Assembly: GCA_034698045.1 (NCBI GenBank)
Contig: JAQGAU010000023.1
Coordinates: forward strand, 1-57,058
DNA from: Paramacrobiotus richtersi
Taxonomy: Eukaryota > Tardigrada > Eutardigrada > Parachela > Macrobiotidae
Reading direction: 5' to 3'
Length of the DNA: 57,058 nt
The notes beneath the pieces are model-generated. The model had not been told where the DNA came from and did no database searches. It worked only from the letters and a program-made list of their open reading frames with translations. The translations under genes and the position numbers were made by a program. Below, piece after piece: positions 10,918-22,515 of this stretch (position 1 is its first letter; the number at the start of each line of letters is the position of its first letter).

Positions 10918-12797
10918 GAATCGCTTTTTATGATTTTTCTCAATTACAGTAAGGCGACATTTAGGGATTCTACTTATTATGTTGTGTCCTTCTCGCAGTC
11001 AGCATGATTTACGATGTTCTTTCAATAAAAGCGGAAGCTTTCATTCTTAACAAGAGCGAAACACGGTCACTCGGATGCAAGCCAGCAAGACGATATTGCA
11101 GAATATAAAAAAGTTAACTTGTTATGAATCAAACGTGGTATGTGTGCTGTTGTGCGAGGTTAGAAATGATTGATCTATCATCTGACAGTTTCAGTTCAAC
11201 CCGTCTGTTGTTACGGATTCGTGCATGATGCTGTTACTGATGTCGTGATGGGATATATCCCATCACGCTAATTTGAATACCTGATTTGGTAGCAGAACCG
11301 ACAGCAGTTGATCCATGTTCGCAACTATACAACACCCACCTTATACCTAAATTATTAGCTCATAAGCCAGAAGCAGCGGCAAACTACTGACCGCAACTAG
11401 GGCGCTTCATGGGGGGAAAAAATTAAGAAAGTAAAGATTTCAACAGAGGATTTCTCAGATAAGGTGTGAGGAGTCAAAACTGGCTGTCCATATCCCAGCA
11501 CGGTTGTTAGGGTGTAAACATGACACAGCGTCGGATACGACTTACGAGCAAAACAGAACGCAGGTTGCGTGCCATATTAGTCAAATGTTGCTAGCAGTAG
11601 CCAGTGAACATTACTAATTTCGGACAGTGCTCGGCTCCTTGTCGGTCAGGTGATTAAATTATTAACACATACTCATTCATACTCTAAGTCTTGACTCGAA
11701 CTCATGCCTATTGTTACGTAAACCATTCTGTTAGCCGGTTACTCACCGGCATATTCCTGATCAGCTAATGCGATACGCGATTGCCTGCATGATAATGTTG
11801 TAACTGTGCCGCTGCGCTCGTTATGTTACTTATGTAGGCTTCCTATGTTGCATTTTTCCAGCACTTGCAGCGGTATTGTCACGTGTAATTTAGTACGTTT
11901 TATCGGAACTTATTTCTTGTTCAAAACGGTTTTCCGTTCCGAGATGTGACCGCGCAAGCGTTGCATTGGAATCGAATTCGATTTAGAAATGGATCAGGTA
12001 GCTTAGTGGAAATGCTGAATTAAAAAAAATTTTAATTAACCATAGCTTTATACAGTCCTCAACATACACAACGAGCCTAAGATGGAAAACAAAACACTCA
12101 GACGCAAACCGCACTCTTCAGCCGAACAACAGAAAGATCTCGTCTCGTGGCAGATAACTGGCCGTACCTGACAAAACCAGTAACAGCATCATGAAAGAAT
12201 AAGTCACATCCTAGACCACGAATTCGATTGAACTGGGGCTTGCTTTCCGACGTCAAATAAATCAATTCCAACCTCACACTAGATAACACCTTTCTCTCTC
12301 ACTGGCCGATTTCCTTGTGACACATATTCTCCCACAGCGTGCGCGGCAGCCCACTGACCGCATTCGTTGTTGTTTCCGTCATGTTACGAATGAAAGCGTA
12401 TACGAATGAAGCCTCTTAAATCATACTAACTGCAAGAAACGGAAAGCTTTTTTTCTAACGGAAAGCGTGTGTATCACAGTGTATGCATGTTAATCTATGG
12501 TACGGTACGATATATACGACCTGTTCAATATCCACTAAGCGGACAAGTTGGTCTTAACATAAGAGAAAACGTATATTACGGCGCTACCGTCATACTTTAT
12601 ATATATGCTTCGTGCAATCCGGCCTGCTTGACTACGATACGTATTACTTGTGTTTTTTTCCCTGTACAATTTCTAATGGACATCTTTGTTTACGGATTTT
12701 CTAGCGTTAAAGGCCTAACTCGCTAATCGTCTAATCACTCGGTCGATACACAAACAACGTCTTAAGTTTTATCCAGGGAGCTCTTTTTTCTGAAACA
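10918..12797. other. Gene-free interval upstream of the EB/CUB gene
   Basis: No supported coding sequence. A perfect 24 bp palindrome lies at 11244-11267. The region just upstream of 12798 should hold the promoter of the next gene; TATA-like strings occur around 12510 and 12600 but none can be singled out. Confidence 0.5.
11244..11267. repeat. Perfect 24-bp palindrome
   Basis: Left half CGTGATGGGATA is followed directly by its exact reverse complement TATCCCATCACG, with no loop. A dyad this long with zero mismatches is unlikely by chance in 57 kb; it could be a protein-binding dyad or the centre of a small foldback. Confidence 0.7.
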
Positions 12798-14127
12798 ATG
12801 ACGTCCGGAGTAAAAAACGTCCTCATCGCGTTGGTGATAGTCTGCCAGTATTTCTGGCAGTACAGCAGTCAGGACGCCATCCTCCCTCCACTGCCACTGG
12901 GCCGGTTTCGCTTCCTTCCCCTGTTTCTTGGCCGCGGCTTTCCACCGGCTAATATAGCTACCAACGCGTCCACCGACTTCAACGCTTTTCTGGATCGACC
13001 CTGGCTTGATACATCGGTCCCAGCTGGCGTTGATCCTGCTGCTGTCGCTGCCCAGAAAGATGCCATCCTAGCCTTTATTAGATCATGTCCAAGCCAGATG
13101 GGATTGGCAGGATTACGTTGCCCATGTGCACAGCCCGGAGGGCGTTGCGCCGACCCTTACTCCCTATGCACTCTGAAGAATAATTGCGTTTGTAATGGCA
13201 AGCTCGCGTATCCTGATGCTTCTGGACAGCGGTGCATCCCATATGTCCCCATATGTGATCAGGTAGCTAGCCGTACTTTGTTCTAAGCATTTGTGTTTTT
13301 ACACCGTGGACACTGTACACCTGGCCTTTGGTGTGCAACTTGCACTGTACACGGACAAACACGCGTTTTTTTATGTTTCAGCACGACTACAATCCCGACG
13401 ACAACTACCACGCGCACCACAACAACCACTAAGACAACGACACCGGCAACAACAACGAGCACGTCAACAAGAACAACCACAACAACGATGACTACAACCA
13501 CAACGCTGCCCCCTAACACATTCTCGGTATGTAAATTATTAACATCCTTTGACAAACGAATAAACTGGATCGAGACTAAAAGTTTTCTTTGTACAGGTTG
13601 CGCTGGTGATGGTTCCGGACAGCCTGTTAGCCGAGTACTCGGCATATTAGACACTTACACGGTCATATCTTCAGGCTTCCCTTCGACCACCACCCTGCAA
13701 GACAAGGGGTTGTCTTGTAGCTTTGACTTCCTACCGCCAGATCGGGATCACGCGCTTAATGTAAGTAACATCATGGTGATACGGCTGTACTAGTATTACC
13801 AGTTGACAGGAACTCATTGTGACGTTCAATTACAGTATTACTATGAGGTAGCGGACATTGAGGTAAATATCACACCATACCGTATTTTACTCCACTGTAT
13901 AGCGAAAGTTGTAAATACACTGATATTTCTGCGCTTCGTAGAATCCAGGTGACCCATGCTGTTCCTATTTGGAAGTCGATGGTGACGCGGCCGGTTTAGT
14001 CACTTGCAACGCGGAAGCAGCGGCGGAGGACGACACCTTTCTTAACTGTTCCCCCACGCTAATCTGCAGCACATCCAACCCCATCTTGTTTTATTCAGTT
14101 TACATCATTGGTGCTGATTTGTTCTAG
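12798..14127 (+). CDS. Secreted EB-module / Thr-rich linker / CUB-like protein
   Basis: A signal peptide opens the protein (hydrophobic VLIALVIVCQYFW near residues 7-20). Residues ~95-155 are Cys-rich in the pattern of an EB module, with PGGRCADPYSLC and NCVCNG segments. Next comes a Thr-rich mucin-like stretch of ~40 residues (about 13383-13505). The C-terminal part reads as a CUB-like domain: SSGFPS, LSCSFDF, PCCSYLEVDG and ILFYSVYIIG occupy the usual places. Supported exons are 12798-13262, 13382-13530, 13597-13760, 13836-13862 (a 27-nt mini-exon) and 13942-14127. Exons 2 to 5 join in frame, with introns of 66-79 bp. The first junction does not keep phase with the obvious GT-AG pair (exon 1 ends in phase 0 but the Thr-rich frame needs two upstream bases), so an extra small exon, an odd site or a 1-nt sequence error is needed. 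Probably an extracellular matrix, cuticle or mucus protein. Confidence 0.65.
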
Positions 14128-14676
14128 ACACTAAAGATTCACATCGATTCCGGGATTACACGTCCGTACAGATTTAAGGTCGTAGTTTCCGTTGCTGGTG
14201 GATTCTATTAGAGGAATAGAATTTGTGCTCTGTTTTTTGTAACGGTGCAGCAGTTCCGCTGCTGGTCCTTAGCCAATGCCGGGCTGCTGCAGGTTGGGGG
14301 ATATACCGTCATGTCTGTCAGTACTGTGACGCCTGACCCGCGTTTTCTTGTGCTTCCCCTCTGTACGTACGCCTGCCTATTTATAAGTCTCCTTAGAAAT
14401 GAAGAATTGTTTCTGTGATTTATGTCCTGCTGACCTGTTTGCCTCGTGTGCGTTGTTAACCGTTACGTACCCGCCCAATGATCTTTATCAGCTCACCCGA
14501 TATGAAGTTGCCTTTCGACCTTGGGTCAAAAACACCGGTCATATTTGTCATATGATTCATGGTCGATTAAAAGCAGAAAAGAAAGTTTCGATTGCTTTCG
14601 TTTGTTTACAACACACAGCATCTAAGATTCAGGGAAGTAGGAAGGTTCCACGAGACAGAATGACATTGTAACATTG
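14128..14676. other. Gene-free interval
   Basis: No supported feature. The 90-codon open frame at 14399-14671 lacks hydrophobic, repeat or domain character. Confidence 0.45.
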
Positions 14677-15040
14677 CTAATCAAGTACGGGAGTAGGATC
14701 CTGTCTGTACATCTGGCTTCGTCTGGTTGTATGCGGGTTGCGCATCAACGGCTTAACTTGCCGTAACAGATACCGACATTTCACCATCGAAAGGTGTGGA
14801 AGGTCAAGTGCGGCAGCGTTGTGCGAGTGGTGGAGCGACACCAGACCCGGTAGCCGATAGGAAGCTGCAATGTATAAGCAAATAGTGTGCTCCAGTGACG
14901 GAACGGGTTGACGACTGAATTTGTTGCAGAACTGTTCGAATCGGTTCCACTGCGACATTCGGGTTCTGCGCGACGAGCCAGTCATGGTAGATTCTTGCAA
15001 AACATTCAGCTGTTCCTCCAGATGCTGCAGTCGGGAAGGA
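14677..15040 (-). pseudogene. Tyrosine recombinase fragment (core-binding region)
   Basis: Read on the minus strand, the frame has the helical N-terminal core-binding layout of tyrosine recombinases carried by DIRS/Crypton-type elements. SSRRTRMSQWNRFEQFC is followed by a PVPSLEHTICLYIA helix. A LLRQVKPLMRNP stretch then matches the LLRGVKR-like helix, and a PTPVL ending matches the family PITPxIL that precedes the catalytic domain. No catalytic R..HxxR..Y residues follow, and the frame ends at TAG, so this is a fragment. The family is recognised by pattern only; DIRS versus Crypton cannot be decided. Confidence 0.5.
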
Positions 15041-16439
15041 ACTGGGAGCGGTTTTTGGCACTAGTATTTCCGGGAAGCTGCAAAACACCGACTATATAGC
15101 GCTAAACATGCGCTAGGTCAAGCGCGACTCTGCTTAAAACATCCGCTGACACCCTTGAGGGTCACAAAGCGCAGTCCTTGATTGAGAGGACTGGGTTAGC
15201 AGTCACCGCGCATCAGGTTACAGTGAACATTCGCACTGGAAGCGGCAGAGCCAAGGCGCAGCCTTTTGAAGGAATTTAGCATGGTGTTAACGTTGGCATT
15301 ATCCGGGATAGTCAGATTGGCTTTCATGCAGCCCACTTAGGGCGAGCGAGGCGTACGTTCGCAGGTGGTATGTGGGAGCCGAGAACATTTTGCGCCGGTG
15401 TTCATTAAAGGGGAGTTATTGTGCTAAATAGTAGCAGCCAAATTCTAATGGGTCCTTTGCATTGTTCACACCACAAAATAACAAAGGTCAGCAATATAAA
15501 ACTTATTGCCGTGTTGTTACCTATATATTGTCAGGCAGGGAATGTTATAGTAGGTATACAGAATAGTGAAATGGCGGTTTGTGAAATGCCAGTAAGCGAC
15601 TGCAAACCAGATACCTTACGAGGCGAGAAAATAAAGAAATCCGATTATGCTGATACCGGAAAACTTCTAACAACTGATTTGGCAAATGTTATGCCTAATC
15701 AAATTAATCAGTGTTCATCATGAATGTGGGTGTTCGTTAAAAACAATCAGCAATGCAGCACCTCAAATGTATCTGGTTTTATCGCGCGCTGTTACATTAG
15801 ATTCGTTACGCAGGCAGGCGTCCCGTTGCCGCGGTCAGGATTAACACTCATACCATGGGAATTCAAAAACATGGCGCATGCGTGACGCACGTGTGCGTCA
15901 GACTTTAATGCATTCTACTGGAAGTTGGATTCATCCTGCAGCGAGCGGATCACATAATTATATTGACGGTTTCACCAACTGTTCAGTTAATGCGATAAGA
16001 ACTATGTTGCTACCTTGGCATGCACTCGCTCATTCGCAGTCTAGACTTCACTTAAAAATGACCGCCTATAAATATGAACTGTAGGTGTGGCTCCAATAAT
16101 AATGGTTCTTACTGGAGCAAGAAAGTACAGATATAATCACTTTCCGCTGTTCTTTGCTGAATCAGCGGAGCGTATTGACCTCTGTTCATTCGATAATTGA
16201 AAGGCCATGTAAGAAAATCAGTGTACTGTAGGGTCAGAAATCTACCTTAAATTATCGGAAAATTCATGATCAATGTATCTCCCGCCACCTAGCTTGCATA
16301 AAAACTGAAAATACCGGGATTTAATTACGGAGTCCTTATTACAGGAAATTATTGTCAGTGACTGTGCAAATCAATGTGTTTTTGACCGACAGAAACCGCA
16401 GAAACATTTTCATCTCCATTGTTGATACTTTTTGCTATC
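15041..16439. other. Gene-free interval
   Basis: No supported gene. The 100-codon frame at 15421-15723 has no recognisable domain. The interval must contain the promoter of the GPCR gene at 16440. Confidence 0.45.
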
Positions 16440-19400
16440 ATGGAATCTTCAGCGAATTTTTCCAATGGCACTGTTGCCGCCCGTTTTGCCTTTCGCCAAC
16501 TGGATATTTTATTTATCACAACAATCTCCTGTTGTGTCGCCGAAACTCTTATCTATGTGCTCTTTTTAATCGTTCTGTGCCGTAACTCCACATTATTCGT
16601 CAGCACCCGCCTGCTACTGATCAACCAGAACATAACGGAGCTGATGCTTGTTGGTTTCCATCTGCCTTTCGCTCTGATCGGTTCCTACCTGGCCGACACC
16701 CGCGCCAACAGCGTCATCTACAGTGATAGTGTGTGTCGACATCATACGTTCCTGTACTTGACCATGGTTGTCGTGACCATGTGGGGATTGTTAGCCATGG
16801 GAGTCAATCGAGTGATGGCGGTTGTGCCCACGTCAAGGACGACGATTATGCTGTGGACCTCGAGGAAAATGCAGATTCGGCAGATTGCTGCAGTGTGGAC
16901 GTTTGCATTGGTGTTACATCTTTACGTATATATCGAGAAGGGCAATATAACGGCGGGAAAGATGTCACCGCGCCAGTGCCGGTCGGAGATTAGTGGGATG
17001 TTCCTGGTTAAGCAGATACTTGGTAAGTCGAACATTTCAACCCATATTAGTAACACATTGAGTTTATTTATCTCAGATGCAACAACAATTCACAGTAACG
17101 AAGTTCGATCAAATAAAAAAGTTATTCCAATCAGCACGGCACGGAACTGTACTCGTGATCAGCTGAGCGGTACCACGCTTAAGTTCGTAAACCCAAACGT
17201 TGAAATAGAAAACAAGTCGATCGGCTTTCCCCAGTTTTCAAAAACAAGTTTCCGCCAATCTGTTTAAACAACAAAATAGCTGCTTCGCACCAGATTCCGA
17301 ACGATTCTCCTGCCAAAGGAACGAAATAACAACGGTCGAGAATCGCTCTGTACGTTCTGTAATCTAATAACCGAAATCCACCGTCTGGATTATCTTACCG
17401 TTCTAGTGCGCAAGGCAAAAGTTTTCCTTGCTTCTTCAACATCCAATATTTTTACATACACATTGTATTATTTTACTCATGTTGTGCTTGTATTGCTATC
17501 GTCTTACTACAAACAATAACTGGTTCTTGCCTAACTTGAATTTTGCCAATCCGTATTGACCTAGGCGGTTTTCTGTTATGACGTTTATAGATAGATAGAG
17601 TATCCAGAACGCTCCGAAGAAGTGCTTTAAAAAATACGCCAAGCAGTCGAAATAAACCAAATTGAATGAACCGAAGGCTCCATGAAAAAGGGATGTGCAA
17701 CCGGAATTTTAAAATCTTACATAAACAGCGCACATTCTGACACAGACATCAGTAACAGTATAACTATTAGCCAAAGAGACTTCGACCGAACAATAGGTAC
17801 ATACATCGCGTGCCACAAGAGGACACTCACTATTGCATACACAAAGCGTGCATTAAAGCCGGTAAAGGCGAGGCTCCCGATAACGGCCAGGTACGCTTTG
17901 CATACCAAACGTGCTGCACACCGAACTCTTTCGGGCCACTTTGCATATCACAATTTGAGCATGCACAGCTTTTTCCCATTAATTTGCGCAGCGATTTTTT
18001 TGTATTTTTATACATACCGAGTTTGTGCTGCTACTCCATTCGACGCTACAACCTTTATTTAAAAATCCTCTGAAGAAATCCGCTACAAGATTGCAAAATA
18101 AAAACGTGCTGAGGTTAACCAAGACTAGCGTTTCCAGTACTACATGACACCAACGAAGACATATTTTTCCATTGTATTAGCTGCACCTCTGCGTGAACAC
18201 ACTTTCCGCAGACGAAATCGAGCCCACGTGCCGGCCGCCCTCTCGTCGATTCGCTGGGAACGGCCTGCAGGATACGGTTAGACGATGTTTCCGCATAATT
18301 AAACTGAACGTTTTTGCGCGGCATGTGGTAATAACTGTACAAGATGCACCCTAGCTGTAGCGCAATGAATAACGCTCAGTCCCTGCCCAGCTATGACGAC
18401 AGTGTCTGAAGTTACCAGTGCTGCGCTGGCCACACCATTCCTTGCTACCATAGATCGGATCTTCGATGTTTCGTCTGCGTCGAAGTCTGACTACATTTTG
18501 CAGAAGCAGTATTAAATTCATATCTAGGTACTCCCAAATATGACAAAGATACACTCCACTCTGCCGTTTCAACGATAGATGGTATATGTGCAAGTTAGAA
18601 CAGGAGATATACGCAAAGCTTCGCTGTAACTGTATTATTAGATTACACAGAACTAAGGAAGTTCGGTGCCCATTATTCCCCGAAACGGTTCGGTATACAA
18701 ACATGAAACATCCGCTGCGCAAGTTCGTCGAATGAAGTTCGGTATGGAAAGTCACCCTGAAAAGTTCGGTATGCAAAGGTGACGCGCAAACGTTCGGTAT
18801 GCAAAGCGTAACTAGCCCCCGCTGACCGTCCCACTAACGGTGTAGACTCGCTTTCCGCAGTCACCGATTCCCGTCACGTTTTCTGTGTTTGCTTTAGCCC
18901 ACAGAGCGCAAATAGATCGCACACACCGCAACAATAACGCTTTAACACCAGTTACCATTCTCGATAGTTAGAGCGTGGATCTGTACATAATATTGTTTTC
19001 GAAACTCTAGAGAAGGGTAACCATCATGTGTTCACGCAATCGTAGATCCACGTGTTTCTTTTAACAAGTTTTTCAATACACAGAGATAACTAAATGACAC
19101 TGCTTGACAGAAAATGCTTCATTAAAGGATTGATGTATGGTTAAGGTCCCACACAGCTGCACGTGACTACCTGCGTGTTGAAATTGCAGGTACATACCTC
19201 CCGCTGGCATTAACCCCTGTCGTGTACCTAATACTGGGGATCAAGCTCTTTTTGCGCCGAGCAATGATGGCGCGCATCGAGACCACGGGCCCCAGCCGAC
19301 AGATCGTGGGCAGGACTTACCACCAACCACGTCCCCGTTTACGGCTGAGACTAGTGAAAATCCTACTGATCGTCAGCACTGTACACTGCCTGACAGCTCT

Positions 19401-19733
19401 TCTCAACCCGCTGATGCAGGGTATACTGCGCTTGGGTGTCCAGTCTAATCCACTAATCGGCTTGTGGTTCCGTACAATCAATTCTATTGGACAAATTTCA
19501 ACACCGGTACTGTAAATATATGTGGAAAGATTCGTATACTTTCCTGTAAAACCATTAAATCTATTGACTGTGTTTTGTAGATAACATTTTTTCTAATGAA
19601 CGATGAGTGCCGGAAGGAGCTATTGGGTATTCTGTTTCCCAGAAGATTCCGTAATATGATCTGTCAGTTCAGAGCGCGCCACACTTCGCCACCACCTGGA
19701 GAGAATGTGGTGCCATTAGGACAGATTAGCTGA
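16440..19733 (+). CDS. Rhodopsin-type G-protein-coupled receptor, divergent, three exons
   Basis: Exons 16440-17022, 19190-19506 and 19581-19733 join in frame (phase 1 then phase 0) for about 350 residues. The start at 16440 is chosen over 16419 because it gives a short extracellular N-terminus with NFSNGT glycosylation sites. TM1-TM4 lie in exon 1; TM2 ends with an LVGFHLPFALIG-type segment. The conserved disulfide cysteines are present: SVCRHHTF at the start of TM3 and RQCRSE in the second extracellular loop. The DRY motif reads NRV. Exon 2 gives TM5 (YLPLALTPVVYLILG), a basic third intracellular loop and TM6, which lacks CWxP. TM7 spans the exon 2/3 join and has STPITFF in place of NPxxY. 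The G-protein contact motifs are therefore eroded although the frame is intact, typical of fast-evolving orphan receptors. Intron 1 (17023-19189) is very long for this window and carries a foldback-like repeat. Confidence 0.75.
17884..18812. repeat. Foldback-like repeat inside the GPCR intron
   Basis: The right arm (about 18655-18812) holds five spaced copies of a motif near AAGTTCGGTATGCAAAG, starting at about 18659, 18688, 18733, 18760 and 18789 and separated by about 27-45 bp. The left arm (about 17884-17960) holds the same motif in reverse complement, for example TACGCTTTGCATACCAAACG and ACACCGAACTCTTTCGGGCC. About 700 bp of unrelated sequence lies between the arms. Inverted arms built of short direct sub-repeats are the hallmark of FoldBack-type transposons. 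Confidence 0.6.
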
Positions 19734-20117
19734 ATCGATTAAAACACATCCCGATGGGAATACACAGTTAACCGGAATGCAGGGACCAGGGAGCGTTCGG
19801 ACCGTCGACTAGGATGGCACACTCTCTCAGACAGCCGACTGAAAATATGGGACAAAAAGGCTTAGCACGGTCGAGAGAATCGCACCGCCTCGGTGCCCCA
19901 TCAGCTCATGCGATCTGTTATGTTACTTACTTATGCATGCTACTATAATTATAACATTTTCTTTCGTTTGTTCGACAATGTTTCTGTTGATCGCTCTTTA
20001 GCTTTCTTCAGCTCTTTCGATACTCGTGTTGAATGAGTTGCCGATTAACCGTGAACAAGTAAACTACCAAATCTGTCTCCCTACGGTAACTTATCACATA
20101 TACATGCTCGCATTTCG
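19734..20117. other. Intergenic interval
   Basis: 3' flank of the GPCR gene. No coding sequence or clear AATAAA signal was identified. Confidence 0.4.
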
Positions 20118-20501
20118 TTGACCGCCGTAATTAGCAGCGGTGTCCTCATCAGCCTGGAGAAGGGGATCCGGACCGACGTCAGCGCGGGCATCGACGAGCC
20201 GTGTGATCAGTTGGTCGCCAAAGCCTACCGCTACCAACACACCGGACGCAATCTGGATCCCGAATGGACCGAGATTCAGGTGTTCAGACGGAAGGCAATA
20301 CGGGGCGTTGAGGATCAATGCCGATGGATGATGCAAAGCATTCTACTTAACGCAAAAATCATGTAGATATTTACCAGCTGCACGGTCGGCAACATGTGGC
20401 ACCTTCGCATTTACGCACTAGCCATGACCTCGCTTTCGAGCGTAGTCTGTTTCATTTGCGCCTATCCCTTACTTCAGTTATTAATGGCATCGTCCAGATA
20501 A
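20118..20501 (+). pseudogene. Chemoreceptor-like C-terminal fragment
   Basis: One frame is open across 20118-20501 apart from a single TAG at 20364-20366. It reads as a helical intracellular segment (EPCDQLVAKAYRYQ, then EIQVFRRKAI) followed after the stop by a final hydrophobic helix (IYALAMTSLSSVVCFICAYP) and a TAA. That order resembles the last intracellular helix and TM7 of gustatory-receptor-like proteins. The TAG falls in an ATGTAG|ATA context, so it could be the end of a short intron. No N-terminal exons were found upstream, so a pseudogene fragment is favoured. Confidence 0.35.
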
Positions 20502-21234
20502 TAATGGGCAAATAAAATCAGAGAGCAAGCGTGAGGTACAGAATGTGTAGTTCGGTAGTAAACTGTCGCGTTGATCATCATCGGCTGCCAATACATGCAG
20601 AAGTAGATGTACTGTGCAACAACTCTTGAATATTTTTACTGATTTCCATCATTGTAACTTTGAGTCTGAAACAGTAATCAAGTAAAGCAAGGTGACCAGA
20701 AACTCAGTTTATGCACAGGAAGAAGACTTGTGGTCGGAATTTCGCGTGAGCACAGAGTAGTACTGCGCTCACCATTCTTTACGTTGAGTGTAGAAAAGAA
20801 CTTCGACTGATGCTCGTCAGTTGCAGTTGATCATAATATTCTGACGAAGTGCCTGCGGACCTGAAGCGAGTAGTACGGTAAAAGAGAAAAATTGTCTTAT
20901 TCTCGATCTCTTGTGTATCCTGTTTTCGTCACAACGTGTATGATAAACTTCAACGTTCATCGCAAGTTCTGATTGCTTGGGGCAGTAAAGTGCATGTTCT
21001 ATGAAAAGTAAAAGATTCTCCGTCAAGAAAGCCGCCATACCGTTTCGTAATATGACATTAGTCACTTCATTAGCCTTGACTCACCAAGCGGAAATGTGCA
21101 CATCAGTAGACCGACAAAACATAGTACAGAAAGGAACTTCAAGAGCCTGCGGCCTCATTGCATGTTTCTCTTGTTCTTAAACAGCTTGTATATTTTTGTT
21201 TACAGCCATTACAGAATCAACAGGTGCCACAAGC
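20502..21234. other. Intergenic interval, probable 5' region of the GH16 gene
   Basis: No coding sequence supported. A good acceptor (TTTTTGTTTACAG, ending at 21205) lies 30 bp before the chosen GH16 start, suggesting an untranslated first exon somewhere upstream. Confidence 0.4.
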
Positions 21235-22515
21235 ATGTTGTATCCAGCTGCAAGAAGTGTGCTGTTTGCCAGTTTTATCTGCCGCATATCAGCATGGGGT
21301 TACGAGGAAATATTTCGAGATGATTTTAATGACAACACGATCGATCCCGATAAATGGAATCGAGTGGATCATGCTGGTGAAGTGAACAATGAACAACAGT
21401 ACTACCACCCCGATGACACCTGGGAGGAGCATGGATTTGTGTTTTTAAGAGGACGACGGAACAACCATGAAGGAAGGGAGTATACTTCTGGAAGACTTGA
21501 TACGAAGGATAAATTCCAGTTCAAGTATGGAGAGGTGGAATGGCGTGCCAAGCTGCCCAGAGGTAATATGAATTGTGATGTTTGTTTGAGATTCGATGAC
21601 GCAAGAGGGTTGACTGCTTAACAGTCGGAGGTTTCAGTGACTGCGTTAAACCATCTTTTGTAAAATGAAAATTTACAGATGCAGCTTTTGTGAGCTTGTT
21701 CGGCTATGGCTCATCTGCAATGTCGAAACCATAAAACCTCCCACAATTAAATAAAGCACTTGTCCCAATTAACATGCGAAGGAACAGCAGATAAAATCAA
21801 ACTAACGTTTCCGCGCGGAATTTCTGTACTCAAACGCCGTGAGAAAAAAATTAGTGGATCTGCTTTTCTCGGCTTTTGTCACCGCTCTTAGCCTACTTCC
21901 TAGCAGTGCACTTATTTCTTGACCCCAGATGTGTTAAAGAAATCACGAGCCCTTAGGCGTTACTCTCCCATGTTATCATTACTTTATGAAGTGACTGTTT
22001 AGTTTCATTTTAGGTACCGGGTTATGGCCAGCATTGTGGTTGTTGCAGTGGCAATGCATGCCAGCAGGTATAACAGCGGTCAGATCATGACAAGCCACTT
22101 GACCCAAAAACATGTGACATATTTAACTTTTGCTACAGTTGGATGCGGAAGCAATTGGCCGCCTGAAATCGAGGTACTGGAAGCTCGCGGTGACCAACCG
22201 AATAAAGTCTCAACTGCCTTGCATTACGGGAAATGGCCAGATAGCAATCAATACGAATCGAAAGCCCATGACGGAGCTGATTTTACAGAAGACTTCCATA
22301 ATTTCAGAGTGTTATGGGATCCTAATCAAGTGGTGTTTTATGTCGATGGAGACGAAATCCATAAAATCACTGATACAGCCAAGATCCCATCGGAAGACAT
22401 GTATTTGGTGATGAATTTGGCGGTCGGGGGAGATTATTCGGGTAATCCTGATGACTCGACACCGTTCCCGGCACACTTTATAATCGACTGGGTCAGCGTG
22501 CACAGATGGCAATAA
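21235..22515 (+). CDS. Secreted glycoside hydrolase family 16 protein (beta-glucanase-like)
   Basis: Exons 21235-21562, 22014-22067 and 22139-22515 join in frame to about 252 residues. The start at 21235 gives a signal peptide (SVLFASFICRISAWG). The mature protein then follows the GH16 jelly-roll order: an EIFRDDFNDNTIDPDKW entry, an EYTSGRLDTKDKF segment, a YGEVEWRAKLPRG strand, TGLWPALWLLQ, the active-site strand EIEVLEARG, VSTALHYG, FHNFRVLWDPNQVVFYVDG, and the closing FIIDWVSVHRW. The family active site is E-[ILV]-D-x-x-E; here both glutamates are kept but the middle Asp is Glu. Beta-1,3-glucan recognition proteins lose the glutamates altogether, so an enzyme acting on laminarin-like glucans is the better guess. 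The 54-nt middle exon and 71-bp second intron are compact. AATAAA follows at 22827-22832. Confidence 0.85.

Noticed and set aside
13283-13654. Val-rich minus-strand frame (123 codons)
   Set aside because: It is the antisense of the Thr-rich microsatellite-like linker exon of the EB/CUB gene.
18659-18810. Regularly spaced short repeats resembling a CRISPR array
   Set aside because: The repeats are imperfect and variably spaced, sit in a eukaryotic intron and have inverted partners 0.8 kb away; a foldback transposon explains them better and no cas genes exist.
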